NCBI RefSeq assembly: GCF_026230105.1
Contig: NC_079479.1
Location: 36,425,385-36,489,384, forward strand
Length of the DNA: 64,000 bases
Reading direction: 5' to 3'
Origin: Diorhabda sublineata
Taxonomy: Eukaryota; Arthropoda; Insecta; Coleoptera; Chrysomelidae
Below, piece after piece: positions 26,620-36,653 of this stretch. How positions within the stretch are numbered: position 1 is the stretch's first letter; every line of letters begins with the position of its first letter. The translations under genes were made by a program, and so were the position numbers. A model generated the notes under the pieces. That model did no database searches. It was not told the DNA's origin and worked only from the letters and a program-made list of their open reading frames with translations.

Positions 26620-29600
26620 TTCGTTCTCCCTCTGAACGTTTTTTTTTTATTTTTTAATAAACGATTACGTCATTGCTGTTAGATTAATCTGCTATGAAAC
26701 GTTCGAATAACAATCGTTCGACAGAGCAAAATAATTTCGCCATCAATCATTAAAAATATTTTCTACTTCCCTGAAATTAATCGTTCGAATTTTTATTATT
26801 GCGACGGAATTTTCTGTTATAACTTTTTTCATAACGATAATTCATTAACTATAGAGTTTTTAAAGAAAATAACTCATTTTAATATGTGTTTAAACACTTA
26901 CTTTCTCTGTATATATTCTATGATATAATTTTGCATAACTATTGTGATTGTATTAGAAACTGATGAAAAAAATTGATTTGGCAACGCTGGTTTTGTCGTA
27001 CTTTGGTCAGTGGCAGTGGTCAGCAAAATCCTAACCTAAGTTTTTTATATACATTTTATTATATCTGGAGTTTCAAAACAACTCTGTTCAAAATACTGTC
27101 CTTAAATATTGATTATTTGTCTTGTGTTAAATATTCGTTAAATACAAAAACAACTACAAAGTTTTCCGGTGATAAATTGCCGGTTTTTATAGAGACATAA
27201 TCCATTTTAGATTAGATCGTGGTTGTGAGATTTAAGAACTGTCACCGCTTTCGCGTGTAATATAAAGTCCATAATGATTTTTCCAGACATCAAAAATCGA
27301 AAACTAAAAATGTGTTTGAGCTTGGCGGTGACATCTCTTTAAGGTATATTATCGATATGTCATGAGATATCCTAATAAATAGAATCGAATTTTATTCTTC
27401 GCTATAAATAATGAATATTTTTCTCAAATACACATTTCAGGTTATAAATGAAATAGATTCTTATGTAACAAATCTATCCGGTTTTTTATTAAAAAATTAA
27501 AAATACTTGATACCGCGCTGCTTTTTATTTATCTTATTTTAATTCTTCTTCTTTTTATTATAATGGTCTCTTTCTTACACTGACGCCTTGTTGAATTATC
27601 TAAACACAAATTTTATTTTTAATTTGTATGTAGCGTAGATTATGATAAGTGAAAGTATTATTTCCATTTTCGCGATGAATGATATGAGATAGATAGAGCC
27701 ACCATCGTCGCAGGTGGTTGTGACATGACAAAAACGAAGGATAAACAATTCCTGCGTTGGCAACATCGGTCGTAGTGGTGACTGTAATGTTCACTTTAAA
27801 CTTGATTTATTGACGGTTGAGTTTTTTACGTTTTTAGACACAAGCGGCGAATATTTATTTTACAAAAGGGGTATATATATTTATAAAAAATAGTTTTTAT
27901 TTGTTATTTTAGAAATAAAATGTGTAAATACTTATTGAAACTATAAAAACATATATAAAAGAGTTTATGTTATGGTGGTTATAGGAGCTCCCGGAAAAAT
28001 AGGCCCCCACATTGTACACGAAAGAGAAAATGTAAATTTGCAGTGCTTAGCTTCTGGTAATCCTCCACCACGTACTTTATGGCAACGTCTGGATAATAGG
28101 CCGGTTATTATGGGAACATGGCAAGGTAAAAAAAATTCATGGCATACAAATGGTTTTTTTTTTGAGGAAATTTAACGAATCGCCGTATATAAACCAGAAA
28201 TTGTTATTTTGTATCTTTATAAATAATGTTTGAACTGGTTTTGTTCCGTGAAAATGGTGCGGAAACAAAATAAAATACTGTGGGATAAATTCATCAATTT
28301 TCAGAGCTGCAGGTTCCGGGTCCTAATTTGAGTATTCCGCAAATAACACGCGATCACATGGGAATTTACATGTGCACGGCTGATAATGGAGTGCCCCCAC
28401 AGGCGAACAGGACGTACTTAATTGAGGTTCATTGTAAGTAAATTTCCATATAAAAAAAACCGTAATGGAAATTTCAGTTACAATATTTCAAAACCCTTCC
28501 AAAAAAAAAATATCGCCGTCTATGGACTTTCGATTCGACTCTATTTATACTAAATTAATTTTTTAATTAATTACATTCTCTCGCAATGGTCATTCGTCGA
28601 TTAATATCTAATCAATCTTCTCTTATTTATAAATACAGTTCCTCCCCTCGTCAGAATATCAAATCAAAATGTGCCGGCGGCAAACGGATCAACAGCGGTC
28701 TTGGAATGCGAAACAGAAGCTTTTCCCGAACCCCTTCGGTAAGTCTTTCATCAAATTTCCGAATAAATTTATAACTTTTCTCTTCGAGTTTAACTTAAAG
28801 ACGAAAATAAATTGAAAAAAGCAAACGATAATGTAATTTACTTGGGTCAAAAAACAAATAAATCTATAAATTGAAAGAATTTCTTGAAATATAACAACGT
28901 TAAATTATTCTAAAGACTTTTTATACGTTATGGCAACGCTGCAATTTAATAACGCGGTTATTTTATGTCTAGAATATTCGAAATGCTTTCGATACAAACA
29001 AACATACCCGTACAGTTAAATTAATACATAGAGTAGCTAAACAAAAAAAATTCATATTTTTGACGTGGTTCGAAATTTTTAAATAAATGTTGAAACATTT
29101 TAAATTAATTCAGAGATTTCTTTTAATGAGGAAGTTCGTTGACGTATAGACAAATGACAGAACCACTCGGATCGTTCCGTGTCGCATCGGCACAGTTCGT
29201 TGTTAAAAAATGTTGAATAAATTGAATTATATAATTAAATTAATTTATTTTTTGAGTTTCTTTTACATTTTCCAGTTACTGGGAACGATCTGATGGTAGA
29301 CTACTCGAAAATAGCGATAAATTTCGAATAGATAATTCACTGGAACGAAACGGGTACAGATTCAGGATGCAGCTGAATATAACCAAAATAACTAGTCAAG
29401 ATTTCAACTATAAATATTATTGCATCAGCAAAAACGAATTGCAAACAACTAAAGGAGAATTTCAATTGGGAAGTAAGTATTTACATGTTTTTATCGAATC
29501 ATTTTCAACAGCTATTGTTTTCGAATAATTAGTAGTAGCAGTATATTGGAACGAATTATCTTCCATCTCTAATTAAACACATGGTTACGTTTGACAATAC

Positions 29601-32600
29601 CAAATACAATACGCTTTACACACTTGTAATTTTTCCTATTAAATTGAATAAATTCGTCAACATATTTTTAAAGATCGTTAAAAGTTTACTAGAAAGTATT
29701 ATTTAAACCAAAATATTTATCACTTACCCAACTATTGACAACAGCGTAAACGTTTTCCCGCGTTTTTAAGAACCACGCAAATCTTCCTTATGTCAATCTT
29801 CGACAAATAGTGTCAGAAATTAGATAGCAGTGATCGTGTGGTTTTTAGTTAAAACTTTAACTATCATGGATATACCATGCTCCCAGATTTCCCAGGTAGG
29901 TAAAATTGTTAAAACTCCGTAGGTCTCATTAATTCAAATACAGTTTCCTTCCAGATTTGTTCGACCTCGTTTTTAAGTTACAACTTTTTCAAGTCCGATT
30001 CATAAACTTGACTTTTCCGTTTCCGTTTGACGTTCGTAGCAAATTCTACACCCTATTCATAAATTTGAGGTTAAAAATTTTGTTATCTTTTTGTCGTTTA
30101 TACTACTTTTTATTTTCGTCGTATTTTTGTGTTTTTATTTGTAAGTTACTACGAACGGCAGACCGATCATATGCATTTCATTAAAAGATGGCCTTGAATT
30201 TTTTTATTTTCTTTCTTCAATGTACAGGTCCGGCATGGCTTTCGACGTCCTTTTTATAAATTCTTTTACTATTCTATTTTTTTATATAAACAGGTCCGGC
30301 ATGGCGTTCGACGTCCTATTTATAAATTATTTTTCTATTTTATTTTTTTTTTTAAGAATATACGTCTGATCAGTCGTTATACACCGAAAGGGGTAAGGGT
30401 CCAGTTCTGTTCGGTATGATTCCTCCCGAGAAAGTATCGTTGGAAGATCTTTGCGGGCCTCCGATCCAATGCCCCGAATGCGATTTCAAAGAACAGAAAT
30501 GCATTTCTGGGGGAGTATCTTTGGTCGATTTAATCAGCCATTGGGAGGTACATCCTTATAACGAAGATATCACTTATAGCGGTTTTCCTAATAGGGTTAA
30601 AGGTACTTTGATTTTATGTACCTAAATTTAAAATATTGAATAAAATATGTTGTAGATTGCGTGCTATACGCGGTAGGTAAACCAGTCTATCTTCGAACAA
30701 CTGAAGATCAATTTGGATGCTGGATGAGGGATTCTAATCCGGTATCGGATAAAGACGAGATGAAATTTTGGGTAACTAAAGAAACTTACCCGGATAAATT
30801 ATTTGAATATGCTAATAAAACTATGTATAGGAACGATACTCATACTGCGTTAGTATTTTGTTTTTTTTTTGTTTTATGAAAAGGGGTGAAAATTTCGGCG
30901 AATTAAGACAAAACACGAATTCTGTTATGATATATGTCCAATTAAAGTGATAAAGAATAAAAAAGTTCACGAATTTTAATAATTTTTTCACTTAACCTCA
31001 AAATTTCCTACCAAAAATTGGTGGGAAAATTCCATTTTTTAATACCACCGAAGATGATAACTTGGTTATCGAAACGCGCGATTTCCACCCCTTTCATCCC
31101 CAATTAATCTAATATTTCCAATCCAAAGCATTGGACGAACGTGCTATACTTAAAATACCGTAGATGTATTATTTTTCTTTGTATTCCAGTGTATATGATT
31201 TAGATCATCCGTTCGGGGGAAACACCCACGTCATATACAACGGTAATTTTTTCTACAATATCAAAGATACTCTTAGAATTGTCAGGTATAATCTTCTCAA
31301 TCAAAGTACGGTAAGTTTTTATTATTAGAAACTTTAAATTTTTTTTATTATTTAATACGTTTCATTATCGTAAATATAAACATTGTATTCCACCTATTAT
31401 TTAAAATATTTCGTCTTGGTTAATAAAGTGTCGATCTGGCTGAATACAACCCTGTCGTTAGAATATAAAAAACTAATGGACTACACAAGTGTTAACGTCA
31501 CACACGATCGTATAAATGTTTAGCGATTTGTGATTCTTTCGTATTATAAATTTTGCAAAAAAATACCTTCTGGTACAAAACACATCACCATCTTAAACAA
31601 CACTTTTTAAATTACTTTAAAGAACACACACTACCTCACAAACTTTGAAAAGTGAACTATTACAATATGTCGGCCGTGACGTCACCTTCCGGCTGTCTAT
31701 TGCTCACAAGTCTCGATTTACTATTTTATACATACAATGTTGCCGATACATTATTTTTTCTAATCGATTTATTACTATTATTACAACAAATGATTATGCT
31801 CGTTTATAAAAAAGTTTATATTTCCTAATATTTGTGTGTTACTTTTCAAAACTCGATATATATATTTTTTTAAGGAGCGTTAAAATATTCTATAATTTTA
31901 CAATTACTAAGAACATTTCTCTTCAACTAACCATTTTCAATATTTTCTGAAGTTAAGTTAAATCTGGCAACATAGATATTTGATTCGACGTTCATGACTG
32001 GTATAACCTGAACAGTACACATTTAATGATTCAATGAAGTTACAAAGATGAATTTCGAAGAAAAAACTAAATCTGAGTGACAAATAAACTTTGTAATTTT
32101 TTCAAATAAGAATTTATTTATATAATGAAAAGTGTGTACCTTGAAAACTGGTACATATGATGTTGTATACGAACCGCGATTGATGTATCTCTATTGTTTA
32201 ATTTCTTAACTTATGAAAAGTTGATATAGTTATTTAATACCACAAAAACAATTCATAAATAGACAAAAATTATTGTCAGTAAGTCAATATCACATTTTAG
32301 GTACCTTTGGATTTACCTAGTTCGGATTCAAATCCAAAATTTAACAATAATAATAAAAACGTTAAACTTTATAAAGGCCAATATAATACTGTTGATTTTA
32401 ACGTAGACGATAATGGATTATGGATAATATTCGCAGTACCGGGTTCAAATAATACTGCCATAATGAAAGTAAGCTTTAAAATATATTAGTGAACAAGAAG
32501 TAGGCCATTACTGGAACGGAAGTGGTATGACGTAACATTATTACTAAAGTCCCGGTATTGGAAAGTCAGTCACATGATTGGTTGGCGTCGAGCTAACAAA

Positions 32601-33635
32601 TTAATGGCGGCTCCAATAAAATAAGCGCGCGAAACAATGAACTGTTTTAATGATCGAATATTGTTATTGACTTTGAAAGCTTTTATTCGTATTATAAAAA
32701 TTTTATAAAAAAAAATCATTTACAGACATAAATAATTAAATTACAAAAAAATGACTAGTCAAATGACAAGTATTTTATTATGTTTGAAGGTGTTTACATT
32801 CTCGAGATTCCATAACAGGAGAGATTGACGACGAGCGCAAGCGCGGGCGCCATTTCTTGTCACGTGTCTAAAGTTTCCAATACGGTGACTTTATCTCCCC
32901 CTCTAGAGACGAACGTTCATTCTATCCAGTGACGGCTTTGCTCACTTACTATATATATATATATATTTCGAAATTCGAAAAAATATTAGTTTATTTATAC
33001 AGGTGAACACGGAAACTATGAAAGCTCAATATATTTGGAACATAAGTCTGGAACATCAAAAAGTCGGTGAAATGTTTATTGTTTGCGGCGTCCTTTACGC
33101 CGTAGATAGCGTAACCGATCGAAATACGAAAATACGATTCGCGTTCGATCTTTATAAAAATAATTTACTAGACGTGAATTTGGCGTTTACGAATCCTTTC
33201 AGAAAGACTACAATGTTGGGATATAACGCAAGAAATCAGGTAATATAATAAATTACGAATATCCTATTGACTGCGCCAATTATAATCGTCGATCTACCGG
33301 ATTTTGTGATAACAAATTTTTTATTTATCGACTTTTGAATATCGTAAAATGTTATTTTGGCCAAACGGCGATGTTTTAGTGTTATATTTGACTAATTAAA
33401 ATTGAAATTTGATATTAGTACTTTGTAATCTCTGAACGTATATTGGATCAAATAACATCTGGTATTTTATGGCTTTGTTTGTATAAAGTTCCTAAGAATA
33501 TTATTTTTTTAGGAATTGTATTCTTGGGATAAAGGAAACCAATTAACTTATCCTGTTCGATATCATGATATAGGTTACAACTCAACAACGGCACCTGGAA
33601 AAGATGACAGAAGTGAAATGTTGGATGCCATTTGA
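19034..33635 (+). CDS. Colmedin/gliomedin-like transmembrane collagen-Ig-olfactomedin protein (16 exons, 913 aa)
   Basis: Exon model: 19034-19537, 25321-25450, 25518-25562, 25622-25675, 25748-25918, 25975-26157, 27985-28125, 28305-28433, 28639-28738, 29276-29472, 30357-30602, 30656-30848, 31190-31310, 32301-32468, 33003-33239, 33513-33635. Every junction has GT and AG and the phases join, giving 2742 bases and one stop. Order of domains: cytoplasmic tail, membrane anchor (residues about 30-52), furin-type site RKKR (101-104), Gly-X-Y collagen (about 187-340), two Ig domains (about 370-550), Cys-rich linker, olfactomedin domain (about 634-905). Gliomedin and C. elegans UNC-122 share the anchor-collagen-olfactomedin plan; the added Ig domains match the arthropod colmedin type. 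Relatives act extracellularly as adhesion or synapse/node-organising ligands, often shed by cleavage; that role is inferred here. The start is the first in-frame ATG after the upstream stop. A further 5' exon is possible. Confidence 0.87.
19538..25320 (+). other. Intron 1 of the collagen-olfactomedin gene (5.8 kb)
   Basis: No exon, nested gene or structured RNA recognised. Content is AT-rich unique DNA, single TGGCAAC-type motifs at 20021, 20606 and 22477, and a short tandem duplication at 22731-22912. Small open frames here lack family similarity and plausible codon use. Confidence 0.6.
22731..22912. repeat. 90-bp tandem duplication, diverged
   Basis: AATTGATTCA at 22731 recurs at 22821, and the following roughly 80 bases (CTACTTTTTCTT.., TACACATTCTT.., GACAACATTG..) match with scattered differences. 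Two copies only; old by its divergence. Confidence 0.75.
25321..26157 (+). other. Exons 2-6: collagen triple-helix domain
   Basis: Five exons encode a Cys pair (YCQKVQEFC) followed by about 50 Gly-X-Y triplets. Several internal exons have the fibrillar-collagen lengths of 45 and 54 bases or a multiple of 9 (171), and all are split after the first base of a Gly codon, as in collagen genes. Many triplets carry Pro in Y, and GEKGEQ, GERG and KGEP motifs favour trimer formation. The last exon leaves the repeat at GIPGIS and continues into a short linker before the Ig domains. The Cys pair may lock the trimer; that is inference. Confidence 0.9.
26158..27984 (+). other. Intron 6 of the collagen-olfactomedin gene
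   Basis: No exon seen. Holds a (CT)n tract at 26588-26621 and three dispersed TGGCAAC-type motifs (26330, 26979, 27758). It separates the collagen block from the Ig block. Confidence 0.6.
26588..26621. repeat. (CT)n microsatellite
   Basis: Uninterrupted CT dinucleotides flanked by CCCTCC and TTTCG. On the minus strand it reads (GA)n, a GAGA-factor-type sequence, but a simple repeat explains it equally well. Confidence 0.9.
27985..29472 (+). other. Exons 7-10: two immunoglobulin-like domains
   Basis: Ig1 spans 27985-28433: NLQCLASGNPPP supplies the B-strand Cys, TLWQR the core Trp, and DHMGIYMCTADNG the DxGxYxC F-strand. Ig2 spans 28639-29472: VLECETEAFPEP, then YWERSDGR, and DFNYKYYCISKNE with the partner Cys. 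Each domain is split by one intron, with boundaries in phase 1 around the pair, so it could have been gained by exon shuffling. Both belong to the I-set type by the Pro-rich BC region. Ig domains are absent from vertebrate gliomedin, which sets this protein apart. Confidence 0.85.
28739..29275 (+). other. Intron within Ig2
   Basis: Nothing coding. One TGGCAACGCTG motif at 28931-28941. Confidence 0.6.
29473..30356 (+). other. Intron between Ig2 and olfactomedin exons
   Basis: Mostly featureless. Its last 130 bases are a 66-bp tandem duplication (30228-30356) that gives three successive acceptor-like sites ending at 30227, 30293 and 30356. Confidence 0.6.
30228..30356 (+). repeat. 66-bp tandem duplication at the splice acceptor of the first olfactomedin exon
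   Basis: CAG|GTCCGGCATGG occurs at 30225 and 30291, followed by nearly the same 50 bases each time. Using either upstream acceptor adds about ten residues (SPAW(L/R)STS(F/Y)L) and then a stop, in both copies in the same frame. Only the third acceptor (AAG at 30354-30356) continues into the olfactomedin domain. Confidence 0.85.
30357..33635 (+). other. Exons 11-16: Cys-rich linker and olfactomedin domain
   Basis: The first exon carries LCGPPIQCPECDFKEQKC, a compact four-Cys linker. The olfactomedin beta-propeller begins near DCVLYAVGKPVY and runs to the stop. Diagnostic parts: HVIYNGNFFY, VDDNGLWIIFA (Ca-binding Asp and propeller core), FIVCGVLYAVDS (the Cys that pairs with the early DC Cys in myocilin), and MLGYNARNQELYSWDKG. 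Length of about 270 residues matches the family. The acceptor of the first exon is AAG rather than CAG and sits after a duplicated sequence holding two further acceptors. A 20-residue polar tail follows the propeller. Confidence 0.9.
31311..32300 (+). other. Intron within the olfactomedin region
   Basis: No coding or RNA feature recognised. Dispersed motif TGGCAAC at 31965 and a variant at 31739. The separate intron 32469-33002 likewise shows only a short (AT)n near 32950. Confidence 0.6.
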
Positions 33636-34505
33636 AATGCAATTTAGTTTACTTTATAAACCTTTTCAATTTAAAAACAAACAGAAACATGATTTAATAA
33701 ATTTTAAAAATATATTTTTTTGTTAGTTTTTGCTACTCCGGTCCTGCTTATTTATTTCCATAATATACAATTTGAAAAGACTGATTCCACATCAATCAAT
33801 TTCAATTATTGTTAATATAAAAAGAATAAATAGAATTTTTGCAATTTCTTCGTAAAACTTCATGCCACATTTAATAATTATTTTTTATAACATATTTAGT
33901 TCATTTGAACTACTTCATAAAAATAACCATAGATAAATTTTATATACTGTAAATAACTGAAGTCGATTTTTAAAACGGACAAAATGCCACAATAACAGGG
34001 TCTATTAAAAAGAAGAAATTTATGTGACGTTTAACGTTGCTTTCCACTCTTAGAACGTAGAGTAGTCCTTTATGTTTTAAAATTCCACTAACCCATTCTT
34101 GTGGTCGCGCCGAGAACGTCATTCATGGGGTTAGGACTAACGTTCACGACTACCATTATCAAAAGGTGGACTTAAGTGAGCGTTGAGAGAATTGGCGGAT
34201 TCCAACTATGAGAATATATCAAATTATTTGATGAATTATACCGCTCCGAACTACGTGGAACGGGAAAGATCGTCGTGAGTGCTGAGTGGAACGTACCAAA
34301 GATTTCAGCCTGTCAAACTTCAACTATCGATTAGGTTATGGTAACTTTCAAATATTTAGAATTAATATATTTTATTTGTTTTTGTATAAAAGGGAGTTTT
34401 GTTACTTAATTAATATATTAGTTGGTATAGGAAAACTTTTAAATATCGTAATTATTCATTATTTTTAACGAAATTATTTTTTTTTTCGTAAAATCTTGTA
34501 TCGGC
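33636..34505. other. Intergenic: 3' end of the collagen-olfactomedin gene and 5' region of FARSA
   Basis: AATAAA at 33696-33701 is a plausible poly(A) signal 60 bases after the stop. The region from about 34000 to 34500 should hold the FARSA promoter; no clear TATA or initiator stands out. No coding exon is seen. Confidence 0.45.
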
Positions 34506-36183
34506 ATGGCACAACTAATAGAAAACATTTTGAAATACCTCTCCGATAATGGGGAAGTAAATTCTTTAAAATTATCTAATGTTTTTAATGAAGATCACCA
34601 AAAAATCATAGGAGCTGTTAAAAGTATACAAGCTCATGGAGATTTGATTTCAGCAGAAGTAGTTACTGATAAGAAAATTGAATTAACAGAAGAAGGAAAT
34701 TTTATTTCTTCAAATGGTAAGTACGTCTATTTTTATCATATACACGTAGTTATTTAATTTATTATAGGTAGTTATGAAGCTTATATTTATAATGCAATCG
34801 CTGAAAATGGTACACCACAAGTAGAAATAATGAAGTTACCTAATGCTAAGATAGGTTTTAGTAAAGCTATGTCTGCGGGTTGGATAGCAGTAGATAAAAC
34901 CGTAAACCCTCCATTGGTTAAGAAAAAAGTACCGTCAATTGAAGATATTGTAAGGGAACACCTAAAACAAGTCACTAAAGGTGATTTATCAAAAATATCA
35001 GATAAAGAGAAGCAGGAATATAAAAAAAGAAAATTAATCCAAGAGGTGATTGTGAAGAGCTATAATTTGAAGAAAGGACCCGAATTTAGTCTCACTTTAA
35101 CAAAATTAGAAACTGATTTAACCGCTGAAATGATCAATTCCGGTTCATGGAAAAATCTTAAGTTCAAAGAGTACAATTTCGATGCATTAGGTGCCCAATT
35201 GGAATGCGGTTATCTTCATCCTCTATTGAAAGTTAGATCAGAATTCAGACAGATATTCTTAGAAATGGGATTTTCAGAAATGCCTACAAACAATTATATT
35301 GAAAATTCTTTTTGGAACTTCGATGCTTTATTCCAACCCCAACAGCATCCTGCTCGGGATGCACATGATACTTTTTTCATTTCAGACCCACAGATTAGTA
35401 CCAAGTTTCCACAAGATTACTTAGAAAGGGTCAAAAAGGTTCACAGCAAGGGCGGTTACGGTTCCAAAGGGTAATAATTTTATTTCAAAGTAAATTAGTT
35501 GTGTTTTTGTGAAGAATTTTGAGAAAATCCCCTCCGGTTGCTATTTTTTATTTTTTTTTGTTCAGCTATGGATATGATTGGAAAATCCAAGAAGCTCAGA
35601 AGAATTTGTTGAGGACTCACACGACTGCTGTTAGCGCTAGGATGTTGTACAAAGTAGCCCAGCAGAAAGAGTTCAAACCTATCAAATTATTCAGCATAGA
35701 TAAAGTTTTTAGAAACGAAACTTTAGACGCTACTCATTTAGCGGAATTTCATCAAGTCGAAGGCGTTATTGCTGATTACAATCTCACACTTGGTGATCTG
35801 ATTGGGGTTTTTGCGGAATTTTTCAAAAAATTAGGTATACAAGAAATTTTTATCGAATTTCGAATTCTTATTATCAAATTTCAGGTATAGACCAACTAGA
35901 ATTCAAACCGGCGTATAATCCCTACACCGAACCGAGCATGGAAATATTCTGTTTCCATCCCGGTTTAGGAAAATGGATAGAAACCGGCAATTCCGGTGTT
36001 TTTAGACCGGAAATGTTATTACCCATGGGTTTACCCGAGGATGTATGTGTAATAGCATGGGGATTATCCTTAGAGAGACCTACTATGATAAAGTACGGTT
36101 TTAATAACATAAGAGATTTAGTTGGACCTAAAGTCGATTTGGAAATGGTACAAAAAAGTCCCATTTGTAGGTTGAACAGATAG
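34506..36183 (+). CDS. FARSA: Phenylalanine--tRNA ligase alpha subunit, cytosolic (4 exons, 493 aa)
   Basis: Exons 34506-34716, 34768-35470, 35566-35834 and 35885-36183 join in phase to 1482 bases. The enzyme is an alpha2-beta2 class II synthetase that charges tRNA-Phe; the alpha chain holds the active site and needs the beta subunit (not in this window). Residues 1-150 form the winged-helix tRNA-binding N-terminus (MAQLIENILKYLSDNGEVN..). Class II motif 1 lies around HPLLKVRSEFRQIFLEMGF, motif 2 is FRNETLDATHLAEFHQVEG, and motif 3 is AWGLSLERPTMIKYG; NPYTEPSMEIF supplies Phe-pocket residues. Length equals the eukaryotic norm of about 500. The start is the first ATG of the frame, with the protein beginning as expected for the family. 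No defect seen. Introns are 51-95 bases, in contrast to the long introns of both neighbours. Confidence 0.97.
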
Positions 36184-36653
36184 AATGAAATATACAGGAA
36201 CGTTGAATATATTGTAACTTTATATGGACATAAAGAGGTGTTTCTAAATGTTTCTATTATTTATACGGTACATACTCCACAGAACCTCAAAAAAATAGAG
36301 ATCCGGCAAGTTAACGATGATCCCAAAGAGCTCCCAAACTAACAATAACCACCTAGAGAACTGATTAAATGATGGTTCCATAAAGCTCATAGCATAGAGT
36401 AACTAATATATGATTTATATATCTTCTAGAGGTAAAAATGGCTTTAAGGAACCAATAATAGGTTCCATAGACCTCAAAACCACATCGTTGAGTTAATAAC
36501 GGTCTCATAGAGTTGATAGTGGAAAATGGATGAAAAAAAAGAACAATTCAATTAAAACTAAATATATTTTAATATCTATAGTAAAACATCAAATTCGATT
36601 ATAACCTCAATAGTATAAATTATAATCGCGCGACTATACAAGGTAAATATTAT
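36184..36653. other. Convergent 3' region between FARSA and the cadherin gene
   Basis: 470 bases between two stop codons on opposite strands. On the minus strand ATTAAA-type signals occur around 36560-36575, about 85 bases beyond the cadherin stop. I do not see a canonical AATAAA for FARSA close to its stop. The two 3' UTRs may overlap. Confidence 0.5.

Noticed and set aside
34506..36183. Mitochondrial rather than cytosolic phenylalanyl-tRNA synthetase
   Set aside because: The mitochondrial enzyme is a single fused chain with a C-terminal anticodon-binding domain. This protein has the winged-helix N-terminus and length of the cytosolic alpha subunit.
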